Assembly (NCBI RefSeq): GCF_009856625.1
Contig: NZ_CP047241.1
Span: 2,852,001 to 2,916,000 of the forward strand
Direction of reading: 5' to 3'
DNA from: Aquitalea denitrificans
Lineage (GTDB): Bacteria; Pseudomonadota; Gammaproteobacteria; Burkholderiales; Chromobacteriaceae
DNA: 64,000 nt
Program-made: the position numbers and the translations under genes
Part shown: piece after piece, positions 34,482 through 43,041 of the stretch
How positions within the stretch are numbered: the stretch's first letter is position 1
How the letters are laid out: every line of letters begins with the position of its first letter
The notes under the pieces: model-generated
Databases searched by the model: none
Told to the model about the DNA's origin: nothing
The model's input: only the letters and a program-made list of their open reading frames with translations

Positions 34482-35408
34482 TTACTTGCTCACGACAATG
34501 CCGGATACGCCGGCTTGGGACAGCTTGCGCAAGGCAGCTTCCGCTTCAGCACGGCTGGCAAACGGACCAACCCGCACGCGGGTAACTTCTCCCTTGCTGG
34601 TTTCCACCTTGCTGAAATGGGCAGCCACACCCAAAGCAGACAGTTTGCTCTTGAGCGCATCGGCCTTGGCCGGGTCGGACAGTGCCGCCAGCTGGATCAC
34701 CGACTTGCCATTGCCGACATTATCCACTTTTTCCGACTTGGACTCACTTTTCTTTACAGCCGCCGGCTTGGTCGCAGGCTCTTCATCGAAATGTCCGGCC
34801 AGGATGGCAGCTGGATCAGGCTGCTTGTGCTTGGCCTGGGCAGGCTTTTCCGCCTTGGCCGGCTTGGCCTCTGCCACCACTGGCTGACGGGCTTCGGCAG
34901 GTTTGCTGGCCGTCTTTTTCTTTGACGGCTCATGCACCAGTGGCTGGCTTGGGGCACTGGCTGGTTGTTTTGGCTTGCTGGCCTGCACGGCAGCGACCGC
35001 GCCGACAGCTGCCACGGCAGCAACAGCAGGAGCCGGAACCTTGGCTGTTGCCGCCGGCTTGTCCTCGCCAACCGAGTTCAGATCGGCAGGTAGCTGGGTT
35101 CCGGCAAGTCGTGCCGCAGGTGCGGAAGCAGCTGCCAGGGCAGGGGCAGAAGCGGTCGCCTTGCCAGGCGAGGCGGCCGGAATGCTGGCCGCCACGTTGA
35201 CTGCTGGCGGCAAGGCAGCGTCCCCCGGCGTACCGGATGCTTCGCTGGCGATTTCCACCGACTCGGGACGCATCTGCTGATCCGGCAGGTGGCCGACCAC
35301 ATTCCACAATACGCCAGTGGACACCGTGACCAGCACAACCGCACCAACCAGGCGACGCCTGGCACGCTTGCGCAACAAAATCAGTTCATCGTGGGCAGAC
35401 AGGGCCAT
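34482..35408 (-). CDS. SPOR-domain membrane protein (DedD/FtsN-like)
   Basis: I place the start at MALSAHDELILLRKRARRR, which has GAGGA five bases upstream; the longest frame adds 42 codons overlapping folC. The 308-residue protein has a single membrane helix (about 17-37), a long Ala/Pro/Lys-rich linker, and a C-terminal SPOR domain of about 75 residues (SVIQLAALSDPAKADALKSKL to VSGIVVSK) that binds denuded peptidoglycan at the division site. The position between folC and cvpA corresponds to E. coli dedD, a non-essential cell-division protein. The linker is poorly conserved, as is normal. Confidence 0.88.
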   Translation of the reverse strand: MALSAHDELILLRKRARRRLVGAVVLVTVSTGVLWNVVGHLPDQQMRPESVEIASEASGTPGDAALPPAVNVAASIPAASPGKATASAPALAAASAPAARLAGTQLPADLNSVGEDKPAATAKVPAPAVAAVAAVGAVAAVQASKPKQPASAPSQPLVHEPSKKKTASKPAEARQPVVAEAKPAKAEKPAQAKHKQPDPAAILAGHFDEEPATKPAAVKKSESKSEKVDNVGNGKSVIQLAALSDPAKADALKSKLSALGVAAHFSKVETSKGEVTRVRVGPFASRAEAEAALRKLSQAGVSGIVVSK

Positions 35409-35415
35409 GCAATCC

Positions 35416-36684
35416 TCAAATGCGTTGCCGACGCGCTTCCAGCACCTCGGCAACAGTGTGGAAAGAGCCGAAAACGGTGATTCTATCATTCTCGCCCGCT
35501 GCCGATAAGGCAGCTTGCCAGGCGGAAGCAACATCTTCGAATGCCTGCACCTTGCCGATGCCCAGCGCCTTCAGCTGTGAGGCAATCGCGGCACCGCTCT
35601 GCCCGCGCGGCATATCCAGCCCGGCAACAAACCAGCCATCGAATTCGTCCTTGGCCAGTTCGGCCACTGCAGCCAGATCCTTGTCCGCCAGCATGGAAAA
35701 CACTGCATAGCGGCTTTCAGCGAATGGCAGTTGACGCAGGCTGGCCACCATGGCCTTGACTGCATGCGGATTGTGACCGACATCCAGCACCACCACCGGA
35801 CGGCCCGGCAACACCTGGAAACGCCCCGGCCAATCCACTTCAACCAAACCCTGCTTGAGCGCACCGATACCAACCGGCAGGCGCTCATGCAAACAGTCGA
35901 GCACCGCTAGTGCTGCTGCAGCATTACCCAACTGGTAGCCACCGCGCAGCGCAGGCATGGGTAGCGCATGGCGTCGTGCGCTGCCCATCTGGAAAGACCA
36001 TTGATTATCCATGCGACTATAGCTGTAATCGCGTCCGACCAGTTTGAGATCGGCACCGATAGTGGCGGCATGGTCCAGCAAGCGCTGCGGCGGCTGCGGA
36101 TCGGCACAGATGGCAGGTTTGCCGGGTCGATAGATACCAGCTTTCTCAAAGCCGATATCCTCGCGGTTGTCACCCAGAATGGCGGCGTGGTCGATATCCA
36201 CACTCACCACCAGCGATACATCCGGTTCAAAAATGTTCACTGCATCCAGCCGGCCACCCAGACCGACTTCCATGATGGCAACATCAACTTTTTCTTCGAT
36301 GAAGCTGTGCATGGCACCCAGGGTGCCAAACTCGAAATAGGTCAGCGAGGTGTCGCCACGGGCGGCATCGATGGCGGCAAAACTGCTGATGATGCGCGCA
36401 TCACTGACCGGCTGCAGGTCAATGGCCACGCGCTCGTTATAGTGGTGAATGTGCGGCGAGGTATAACAACCCACCTTGAAACCGGCGCGCTGATACATGG
36501 TGGACAGCATGGCACAGACCGAACCCTTGCCATTGGTACCCGCCACCATGATGACCGGGAAGGATGGCTGCAGCTGCATGGCGCTCCACACCTTGCGCAC
36601 GCGTTCCAGGCCCATGTCTATGGCGGTGGCGTGCAGACCTTCCAGCCATTGCAGCCAATCGTTCAGGCTTGTTCTTTGCATCAT
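35416..36684 (-). CDS. folC: Folylpolyglutamate synthase / dihydrofolate synthase
   Basis: FolC adds glutamate to dihydropteroate and to folates. The 422-residue Mur-ligase-type enzyme has the ATP-binding GTNGKGSV at residues 49-56, the YTSPHIHHYNERV segment, and VVLDVGHNPHAVKAM in the C-terminal domain. The start was placed at MMQRTSLNDWLQ, with GGAAAA six bases upstream, which overlaps the stop of the preceding YgfX-like gene (ATGA). The longest frame adds 17 unlikely residues. It leads the folC-SPOR-cvpA cluster. Confidence 0.95.
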   Translation of the reverse strand: MMQRTSLNDWLQWLEGLHATAIDMGLERVRKVWSAMQLQPSFPVIMVAGTNGKGSVCAMLSTMYQRAGFKVGCYTSPHIHHYNERVAIDLQPVSDARIISSFAAIDAARGDTSLTYFEFGTLGAMHSFIEEKVDVAIMEVGLGGRLDAVNIFEPDVSLVVSVDIDHAAILGDNREDIGFEKAGIYRPGKPAICADPQPPQRLLDHAATIGADLKLVGRDYSYSRMDNQWSFQMGSARRHALPMPALRGGYQLGNAAAALAVLDCLHERLPVGIGALKQGLVEVDWPGRFQVLPGRPVVVLDVGHNPHAVKAMVASLRQLPFAESRYAVFSMLADKDLAAVAELAKDEFDGWFVAGLDMPRGQSGAAIASQLKALGIGKVQAFEDVASAWQAALSAAGENDRITVFGSFHTVAEVLEARRQRI

Positions 36685-37142
36685 GGATTTTCCAAAACAG
36701 CTGGCGCTGCCTGCTCTGCTTCCGGGTGGAACCACAGCAGGTACACCCGCAATTGCCGTAATGCTTCGTGATCGGCACTATCCGGCAACAACAGACAACT
36801 TCGACGACGGCCAGCGGCCATCACATTGACGATGACAAACAGGGGAGACACAAAACTGTCGTCGCGCAGCACTACTTCCGCTAAATCGCCATCCCGCTGC
36901 CAGCGCATGCGGCCCAAACCATCCACCTCGATGCGCTGCACCCCATGCGGGTTCCACCAGCCATTGGCGCGCACGGCAAACCACGCCAGCAGGCACTGAC
37001 AGGGAATCATGGCTGACCAGTACGGCAGGTAAATCAGCAACAGGACAATGGACAAGCACAGGCTTGCCAGCACCAAGCCCAGCCATCTGCGCGAAGGACG
37101 CAGTTGCAGGGCAAACGGTGGCAACAAGCGGACCTTGTGCAT
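36681..37142 (-). CDS. Small membrane protein, YgfX-like
   Basis: The 153 residues contain two adjacent membrane helices (about 20-58), then a soluble region with VVLRDDSFVSPLFVIVNV and RSCLLLPDSADHEALRQLRVYL. The last segment resembles the C-terminal hallmark of the YgfX (CptA) family, usually written LLLPD...LRVxL. In E. coli ygfX is paired with sdhE, which is absent here. The gene overlaps folC by four bases. The family assignment is from memory of the motif and is moderate. Confidence 0.6.
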   Translation of the reverse strand: MHKVRLLPPFALQLRPSRRWLGLVLASLCLSIVLLLIYLPYWSAMIPCQCLLAWFAVRANGWWNPHGVQRIEVDGLGRMRWQRDGDLAEVVLRDDSFVSPLFVIVNVMAAGRRRSCLLLPDSADHEALRQLRVYLLWFHPEAEQAAPAVLENP

Positions 37143-37150
37143 GGACTGGC

Positions 37151-37507
37151 TTACAGCTCGCCCGCCGGGCTGTTGCTGATGTCACCTTCCACCGAATCCA
37201 GCACGGTGGAGTGGATCTCCACATCAAACCATTCCCAGAAGGCTTTCAGCGACATGTCCTTGGGCCACAGCTCTTCGTCGTCGTACCAGGAAGCCACTTC
37301 AATCTTGAACAGCTGTTCATACTGCTCGTCGATGTGGGCAACCGCCTCTTCCGGCTCATTGAATTCCGGTAGCAGGATCACCGTGCAGTCACTGCGCAGG
37401 CTGTCCAGCGTCAAATCCACCATATCGTTGCCGGGTACGGCATTCAGCCAGTCCAGAAACGGCTGCTTGGGCTTGATCACAGCTACCGAGCGGTCAACAA
37501 AATACAT
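37151..37507 (-). CDS. Conserved small acidic protein of unknown function
   Basis: The start is set at MYFVDRSVAVIKPKQPFLDW because AAGGA lies six bases upstream; 118 residues result. The protein is soluble, acidic and rich in Trp/Asp/Glu (YDDEELWPKDMSLKAFWEWFDVEIHS). It has no signal peptide, membrane helix or motif I recognise. It is eight bases upstream of the YgfX-like gene and probably shares a transcript with it and folC. A candidate promoter with -10 TACAAT lies about 30 bases before the ATG on the minus strand. Confidence 0.75.
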   Translation of the reverse strand: MYFVDRSVAVIKPKQPFLDWLNAVPGNDMVDLTLDSLRSDCTVILLPEFNEPEEAVAHIDEQYEQLFKIEVASWYDDEELWPKDMSLKAFWEWFDVEIHSTVLDSVEGDISNSPAGEL

Positions 37508-37537
37508 GGCAATCCTTTCAATCCTGAGTTGGCGCGC

Positions 37538-37582
37538 ATTGTAACCCAAGTAAGCAAGGGCCCGCACACCGCATGCTACAAT
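37538..37582. promoter_or_regulatory. Divergent promoter region (unknown acidic protein / uup)
   Basis: On the minus strand TACAAT (37538-37543) could serve the small acidic protein. On the plus strand the extended -10 TGCTACAAT (ending 37582) lies about 35 bases before uup. Neither has a good -35 box. Confidence 0.4.
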
Positions 37583-37616
37583 TGCGGCCATTGATACCTG
37601 ATTACAAGATGCCGCA

Positions 37617-39533
37617 ATGTCATTGATTTCTGTTGAAAAGGCCTGCCTGGCTTTTGGTCACCACGCCCTGCTGGATAATGTCGATTTTGCGCTGGAGCCA
37701 GGCGAAGTCGTCGGCCTGATCGGTCGCAACGGTGCGGGCAAGTCCTCCCTGCTCAAGGGCATTGCCGGCGTCATCACGCTGGACGATGGCCGCATCAACA
37801 CCAAGGGTGATGTGCGTATAGCCTATGTGGCGCAGGAGCCGGAGCTCAATCCCGACGACACGGTGTTTGATGCTGTCGCAGCCGGGCTTGGCGAACTAAA
37901 GGCCCTGCTGCGCGAATATCACCATGTCACCCAGCAACTCACCCAGCCGGATGCCGACCACGCCGCCGCCCTCTCACGCATGGAAACCCTGCAACACGAG
38001 CTGGAAGCCCGCGATGGCTGGCAGTTTGATGCCCTGATCTCCACCACGCTCTCTCACCTGGACCTGCAGCCTGACACGCTGATCTGCGAACTGTCCGGTG
38101 GCTGGAAAAAGCGCGTGGCGCTAGCACGAGCACTGGCGGCCAAGCCTGACGTACTGCTGCTGGACGAACCCACCAACCATCTGGATGTTTCCGCCATCGA
38201 ATGGCTGGAAGGGCTGATCAAGAACTTCGCCGGCAGCGTGCTGCTGATTACCCACGACCGGCGCTTTCTGGACAATGTCGCCACCCGCATCGTGGAACTG
38301 GACCGCGGCATCGTGCGCAGCTATCCGGGCAGCTTTTCCGCCTATCAGGTGCGCAAGGCCGAGGAAATGGCCATCGAGGAAGAACAGAACCGTATCTTCG
38401 ACAAATTCCACGCGCAGGAAGAAGTGTGGATCCGCAAAGGCATCGAGGCGCGCCGCACCCGTAACGAAGGCCGTGTGCGCCGCCTGGAGGCCATCCGCCG
38501 TGAACGCAGCGCCCGGCGCGAGCGCGTGGGCCAGGTCAACTTCCAGCTGGATGCCGGTGAGCGCTCCGGCAAACTGGTAGCCGAGCTGGAACATGTCAGC
38601 AAGGGCTTTGAAGGCCGCACCCTGATCAAGGACTTCACCACCCGCATCCTGCGCGGCGACAAGATCGGTCTGATCGGCCCCAATGGTGCTGGCAAAACCA
38701 CCCTGCTCAAGCTGATTCTGGGCCAACTGGAAGCCGACAGCGGCAGCATCAAGCAGGGCAGCAAGCTGGATATCGCCTACTTCGACCAGTTCCGCGAACA
38801 GCTGGACGAGGACACCAGCGTGGCCGACATCATCAGTCAGGGTAATGACTTTGTCGAAATCGGTGGGGTGAAAAAACACGTAATGAGCTATCTGGAAGAC
38901 TTCCTGTTCTCGCCACAACGCGCGCGCAGCCCGGTACGCTCACTATCCGGCGGCGAACGCAACCGCCTGCTGCTGGCGCGCCTGTTTACCCGCCCAGCCA
39001 ACGTACTGGTGCTGGACGAACCCACCAATGATCTGGACATCGATACGCTGGAACTTCTGGAAGACGTGATTGCTCAATACAGCGGCACGGTGTTTCTGGT
39101 AAGCCACGACCGCGCTTTCCTCGACAACGTGGTTACCCAGGTGATTGCTTTTGAAGGCAATGGCCAGCTGGAAGAATATCCTGGCGGCTATCAGGACTGG
39201 ATCGACACCAAGGCACGTATGGCCGCCATGCAAGGTGAAGCCAGCAAAACGATTGCCCTGGCCAGCAAACCCAGTGCACCGGCCAAGCAGGACAAGCAGC
39301 GGAGCAATCGCAAGCTTTCTTATAATGAAACCAGAGAGCTGGCGGCTCTGCCGGATGAAATTGCCAGCCTGGAAAGAGAACAAGCCACGCTGAACCAGCA
39401 GTTGCTCGACCCCAATTGCTATCGTGACACCCCCAAGGAAGCCATTGCCTGGCAGCAGCGCATCGAAACCATTGATGAGCAGTTGCTGGAAAAACTGGCA
39501 CGCTGGGAAGAACTGGAGGCTAAGCAATCATGA
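37617..39533 (+). CDS. uup: ABC-F family ATPase, Uup type
   Basis: ABC-F proteins are cytosolic paired ATPases that act on the ribosome or, for Uup, on replication/repair intermediates as well. The 638 residues contain two ATPase domains: Walker A GRNGAGKSS and signature LSGGWKKRV in the first, GPNGAGKTT and LSGGERNRL in the second. An arginine-rich linker lies between them, and a C-terminal coiled-coil extension of about 75 residues (ETRELAALPDEIASLEREQATL) is diagnostic of Uup. No transmembrane domain is present. Its stop overlaps the NlpC/P60 gene start (ATGA). Confidence 0.93.
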   Translation: MSLISVEKACLAFGHHALLDNVDFALEPGEVVGLIGRNGAGKSSLLKGIAGVITLDDGRINTKGDVRIAYVAQEPELNPDDTVFDAVAAGLGELKALLREYHHVTQQLTQPDADHAAALSRMETLQHELEARDGWQFDALISTTLSHLDLQPDTLICELSGGWKKRVALARALAAKPDVLLLDEPTNHLDVSAIEWLEGLIKNFAGSVLLITHDRRFLDNVATRIVELDRGIVRSYPGSFSAYQVRKAEEMAIEEEQNRIFDKFHAQEEVWIRKGIEARRTRNEGRVRRLEAIRRERSARRERVGQVNFQLDAGERSGKLVAELEHVSKGFEGRTLIKDFTTRILRGDKIGLIGPNGAGKTTLLKLILGQLEADSGSIKQGSKLDIAYFDQFREQLDEDTSVADIISQGNDFVEIGGVKKHVMSYLEDFLFSPQRARSPVRSLSGGERNRLLLARLFTRPANVLVLDEPTNDLDIDTLELLEDVIAQYSGTVFLVSHDRAFLDNVVTQVIAFEGNGQLEEYPGGYQDWIDTKARMAAMQGEASKTIALASKPSAPAKQDKQRSNRKLSYNETRELAALPDEIASLEREQATLNQQLLDPNCYRDTPKEAIAWQQRIETIDEQLLEKLARWEELEAKQS

Positions 39534-40081
39534 GCAAAACCCGGCCCACCCTGCCCTCTCCAGAACGCCGCCGTTTACTCGGCGGTGCCATGCTGGGCAC
39601 GCTGGCCTTGTGGCTGAGTGCCTGTGGCACCCCGCCCAGAAAAACCAGCCAGGCACGCCCACGCCCATCGCAGGACAAGACGCTGTCGGCACTAAAGGCT
39701 GACGGTGCCGGCCGGGAAATCCTCATGTACACGCTGGGCCTGCTGGATCTGGACTACAAATTTGGCGGCTCAAACCCTGAAGCCGGGCTGGATTGCAGCG
39801 GCATGGTCAGCTACATCTACCAGAACGCCGTTGGCGTACGCCTGCCGCACAATGCCGCCCAGATCGCCGGGCTGGCCCGACCCGTCAGCAACAACCAGAT
39901 GCAGGTGGGCGACCTGGTATTCTTCAACACCATGAACCGCTCCTTCTCGCACATGGGCATCTATATTGGCGACAACAAGTTTGTCCATGCGCCACGCACC
40001 AATAGCGCCATCCGGGTTGACCGGCTGGACAACAGCTATTTCTCCGCCCGCTTTGAAGGGGCACGCACCCTGTTTGCCTGA
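39530..40081 (+). CDS. NlpC/P60 family lipoprotein, probable cell-wall peptidase
   Basis: The 183-residue precursor has a twin-Arg-like basic start, a hydrophobic stretch and a lipobox LSAC with the lipidated Cys32. The mature part is an NlpC/P60 cysteine peptidase: Cys89 in LDCSGMV, His141 in FSHMGIYIG and His153 in FVHAP form the usual triad. Such enzymes cleave peptidoglycan stem peptides, as MepS does. It overlaps uup by four bases and lies two bases before the next gene, so the three are one operon. Confidence 0.92.
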   Translation: MSKTRPTLPSPERRRLLGGAMLGTLALWLSACGTPPRKTSQARPRPSQDKTLSALKADGAGREILMYTLGLLDLDYKFGGSNPEAGLDCSGMVSYIYQNAVGVRLPHNAAQIAGLARPVSNNQMQVGDLVFFNTMNRSFSHMGIYIGDNKFVHAPRTNSAIRVDRLDNSYFSARFEGARTLFA

Positions 40082-40083
40082 AC

Positions 40084-40671
40084 ATGGATGACAACTGGCA
40101 GCGCAGTTTGATCCGCGGCTGGCAACAACGGCCCACCCTGCACCGCGATGGCGTATCGCTGCAGGAAGCCTGGCTGTTGCGCAAGCTGCAGCAGGCGCTG
40201 GATGGAGATAGCCTGCAGATTGACGGCCTGTCGCTGCTCAGTCGTGACAGCACCTTGCACCTGACCATCCATCAGCCACTCGCTGCCCGCCTGACCCTGC
40301 ATTTTGATTTCCTGCCCATCAACTGGCACAGCCGACTGATACAGCTGCGCTACCACGTACAAGGCGAAGCCATCTCACCCTCCACGACCCGGCGCTTGCT
40401 GGGTGGGCTGCTGCTGGGCGCAATGGAAGGGGCTTTCGGCCACAAAGCCCTGCAACAGCTCACCAGACCGCTGGATTGGCTCACACTGGAACAAGACATT
40501 GCCAGCATAGATCTCACCCAACTGCCAGCCCTGCAGCAATGGCTGGATTACCCTTTGCTAGGCAAGCCACTGGGAGAGCACCTGATCATCAAGGCCATGG
40601 AAACCTGCCCCGGCCAGTTGCGTATCCGACTGGGCCGGACAGCAAACCAAACCCAAACCCAAACCAGCTGA
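40084..40671 (+). CDS. Protein of unknown function
   Basis: The 195-residue product is not a family I recognise. It has an N-terminal helical segment, beta-rich middle (STLHLTIHQPLAARLTLHFDFLPINWHSRLIQLRY is the longest clear strand set, about residues 56-90), and a glycine/alanine stretch LLGGLLLGAMEGAFG near residue 105-119 that could be a weak membrane or lipid-contact helix. It ends in a Gln/Thr repeat (NQTQTQTS). There is no export signal. It is translationally close to the NlpC/P60 gene, so an envelope-related role is possible but unproved. Confidence 0.75.
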   Translation: MDDNWQRSLIRGWQQRPTLHRDGVSLQEAWLLRKLQQALDGDSLQIDGLSLLSRDSTLHLTIHQPLAARLTLHFDFLPINWHSRLIQLRYHVQGEAISPSTTRRLLGGLLLGAMEGAFGHKALQQLTRPLDWLTLEQDIASIDLTQLPALQQWLDYPLLGKPLGEHLIIKAMETCPGQLRIRLGRTANQTQTQTS

Positions 40672-40696
40672 AACCTGCCTGAGCCAGCCCGCCAAA

Positions 40697-40725
40697 TAAA
40701 AAACCCCGCTGCGGCGGGGTTTTTC
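40697..40725. terminator. Bidirectional terminator between the uup operon and tyrB
   Basis: A stem AAAACCCCGC/GCGGGGTTTT-like with a very short loop has A's before and five T's after, between convergent genes. Confidence 0.88.
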
Positions 40726-40743
40726 GCGTCAGGGTGAAATCAA

Positions 40744-41952
40744 TCAGCCCTTGACTACCTTGGCGATGGCTTCAGCCACGTACGGCAGGTTCTTGCTGTT
40801 CAGCGCAGCCAGGCAGATACGGCCGGTGGATACAGCGTAAATGCCGAATTCGCTCTTCAGCACTTCCACCTGAGCCGCAGTCAGGCCGGTGTAGGAGAAC
40901 ATGCCACGTTGCTGGGCAACGAAGGAGAAGTCCTGCTCCACGCCCTGGGCCTTGATGGCTTCCACCAGACCGGTACGCATGGCGCGGATGCGGTCACGCA
41001 TGCCGGCCAGTTCGTCTTCCCACTGCTGACGCAGTTCCGGGCTGGACAGCACGGCAGCGACGATGGCGGCACCGTGGATAGGCGGGTTGGAGTAGTTGGT
41101 ACGGATCACGCGCTTCAGCTGCGACAGTACACGGCCGGTTTCTTCCTTGCTGGCAGTCACGATGGACAGGGCACCAACACGCTCGCCATACAGCGAGAAG
41201 CTCTTGGAGAAGGAACTGGACACGAAGAACTGCAGGCCGGAAGCCGAGAACAGACGCACGGCAACGGCGTCAGCATCGATACCGTCAGCAAAACCCTGGT
41301 AAGCCATATCCAGGAAAGGAACCAGACCCTGGGCACGGCACACTTCGACTACTTCAGCCCACTGGGCGTCGGACAGGTCGGCACCAGTCGGGTTGTGGCA
41401 GCAGGCATGCAGCACGATGACCGAACCAGCAGCCAGGCTTTGCAGGAAGGACTTCATGCCGGCAAAGTCAACACCACGGGTGGCTGCGTCGTAGTAGGGG
41501 TAGTTTTCCACGGTGAAACCGGCGGATTCAAACAGCGCGCGGTGGTTTTCCCACGACGGGTTGCTGATGTAAACCTTGGATTCCGGGTTCAGACGCTTGA
41601 GGAAGTCGGCACCAATCTTCAGTGCACCGGTACCGCCCAGCGCCTGGGCAGTTACCACTTGGCCATTGCTGATCAGCGCGCTGTCGGCACCGAACAGCAG
41701 GTTTTGCACGGCGCTGTCGTAAGCGGCCGGGCCTTCGATCGGCTGATAGCCGCGCGGCAGCAGCGCATCAACGCGGGCCTTTTCCGCGGCCTTGACGGCA
41801 GCCAGCAGCGGAATCTTGCCATTATCGTCGCAGTACACGCCCACACCCAAGTTTACCTTGAAGGTACGGGTATCAGCGTTGAAAGCTTCGTTCAGGCCAA
41901 GAATCGGGTCGCGCGGGGCCAGTTCTACCGCGGCGAAGATCGAAGAGGTCAT
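40744..41952 (-). CDS. tyrB: Aromatic amino acid aminotransferase (class I, AspC/TyrB type)
   Basis: This PLP enzyme moves amino groups between aromatic or dicarboxylic amino acids and 2-oxo acids. The start at MTSSIFAAVELAPRDPILGL has GGAG seven bases upstream and gives 402 residues, the usual length; the longest frame adds 62 unlikely residues. The cofactor lysine is Lys250 in SSFSKSFSLYGERVG, and CCHNPTGADLS is present. Whether it prefers aspartate or aromatic substrates cannot be settled from the sequence, though TyrB is the better guess. The gene stands alone. Confidence 0.9.
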   Translation of the reverse strand: MTSSIFAAVELAPRDPILGLNEAFNADTRTFKVNLGVGVYCDDNGKIPLLAAVKAAEKARVDALLPRGYQPIEGPAAYDSAVQNLLFGADSALISNGQVVTAQALGGTGALKIGADFLKRLNPESKVYISNPSWENHRALFESAGFTVENYPYYDAATRGVDFAGMKSFLQSLAAGSVIVLHACCHNPTGADLSDAQWAEVVEVCRAQGLVPFLDMAYQGFADGIDADAVAVRLFSASGLQFFVSSSFSKSFSLYGERVGALSIVTASKEETGRVLSQLKRVIRTNYSNPPIHGAAIVAAVLSSPELRQQWEDELAGMRDRIRAMRTGLVEAIKAQGVEQDFSFVAQQRGMFSYTGLTAAQVEVLKSEFGIYAVSTGRICLAALNSKNLPYVAEAIAKVVKG

Positions 41953-42236
41953 GCAGGGGCTCCATTTGCTTTGCAGAACAGCCGCAACCGGGCGCTGAAC
42001 TTGCAGCAGGCCACGGCTGATTGATGAAAATCTTTGTCCGGCAGAAAGTTTACCACCATCTGGCGGCTTGCTGCGCTGCAAAGCCGACAAAACAACAAGC
42101 TGCCAGCCGCATGTGGTCTTGTGGGACATTGCCGACAATCCGCCATGAACATGGTTGATCCATGCCCGGACTTGAACCTTGGCCGCTACGGTCTAGTCTT
42201 ACGGCAAGTACAAACGCATGAAGAGGAGTTCTGACC

Positions 42237-42521
42237 ATGAAAAAAGGCATCCTGCTGTTCTGGCCGTCCTTTATCATCGCTGCCCTGGCCACCAGCGTGT
42301 TTTTTTCGATTTTCGACCCGGCGGAACTGAAACTGCACGGCAACCCGCTGTTTGCCGACAAGCTGTCGGCCTACTCGGTATTCTTTCTGATCAGTTGGGC
42401 ATTCGGTGCGCTGAATACTGCCATTGTGCTGGTGCTGGAAAAATCCTCGCGCGAGATCAATGGTTTTACCCCACCACCGGTACAGCCGATGGATGACGCA
42501 GAAGATCCACTGCAAAATTAA
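42237..42521 (+). CDS. Small two-helix inner-membrane protein of unknown function
   Basis: This 94-residue protein has two clear membrane helices (about residues 5-25 and 46-67) joined by a short polar loop, and a polar Pro-rich tail FTPPPVQPMDDAEDPLQN. A strong AGGAG site lies seven bases before the ATG, and a good terminator follows, so it is very likely a real monocistronic gene. I do not recognise a family. Confidence 0.82.
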   Translation: MKKGILLFWPSFIIAALATSVFFSIFDPAELKLHGNPLFADKLSAYSVFFLISWAFGALNTAIVLVLEKSSREINGFTPPPVQPMDDAEDPLQN

Positions 42522-42535
42522 GCGGCAGGCAAGCA

Positions 42536-42559
42536 AAAGGGCGACCGGAATCGCCCTTT
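42536..42559. terminator. Terminator after the small membrane protein
   Basis: The stem AAAGGGCGA/TCGCCCTTT with a six-base loop lies 15 bases past the stop, between convergent genes. Confidence 0.82.
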
Positions 42560-42581
42560 GTCTTTGCTGCTGATACTGGCA

Positions 42582-42953
42582 TCATGCCGCTGAGCGGTCC
42601 GGCATCTGGCATACCACAAAGTATTTCTTCACCGGCGCCACCACCTCAAAAACACCGACAAACCCAGCCGGTATTACTGCGGCCTCCCCTGCGCCCACCT
42701 CCACCACCCCTCCAGCTTCATCATGCAAGCGCACCAAGCCTTCGATCACACAGAAGAATTCATGCTTGTCGTCGGCAAACTGGATACGCCAGGCACCAGT
42801 TCCGCAAGCCCAGACCCCACAGCTAAGTAGCTGATCGGTGGTTTCGTAATGGGTCCAGGTGTGGCGCAGAGGGTTGCCCTGTAACAAACGATCCGCCCGT
42901 GGACGATCTTCCACAGGCGTAACAGTCTTGGAGAAGTGCGTAATAGAGGTCAT
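42582..42953 (-). CDS. Cupin-domain protein (DUF861/Cupin_3 type)
   Basis: About 123 residues form a single cupin barrel with the pattern WRIQFADDKHEFFCVIEGLVRLHDE and EVGAGEAAVIPAGFVGVFEV. Members of this family bind small ligands or metals, and some act on ureidoglycolate-type compounds, but the function here is not known. The second ATG of the frame was chosen because GGA lies five bases before it; the first ATG is two codons upstream. Confidence 0.82.
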   Translation of the reverse strand: MTSITHFSKTVTPVEDRPRADRLLQGNPLRHTWTHYETTDQLLSCGVWACGTGAWRIQFADDKHEFFCVIEGLVRLHDEAGGVVEVGAGEAAVIPAGFVGVFEVVAPVKKYFVVCQMPDRSAA

Positions 42954-43041
42954 CACCATCCGCTATCAAAAATAAATGAATAGCGCATTATCCGTGACCA
43001 AGCAGCGCCATACCAAGACTGCTGTAGCATCGGGATGAATA

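Noticed and set aside
42172..42199. A MerR-type promoter (TTGAAC with an imperfect dyad) before the small two-helix protein
   Set aside because: The dyad matches only about six of nine positions and no acceptable -10 box lies at the 19-20 base spacing that defines MerR promoters.
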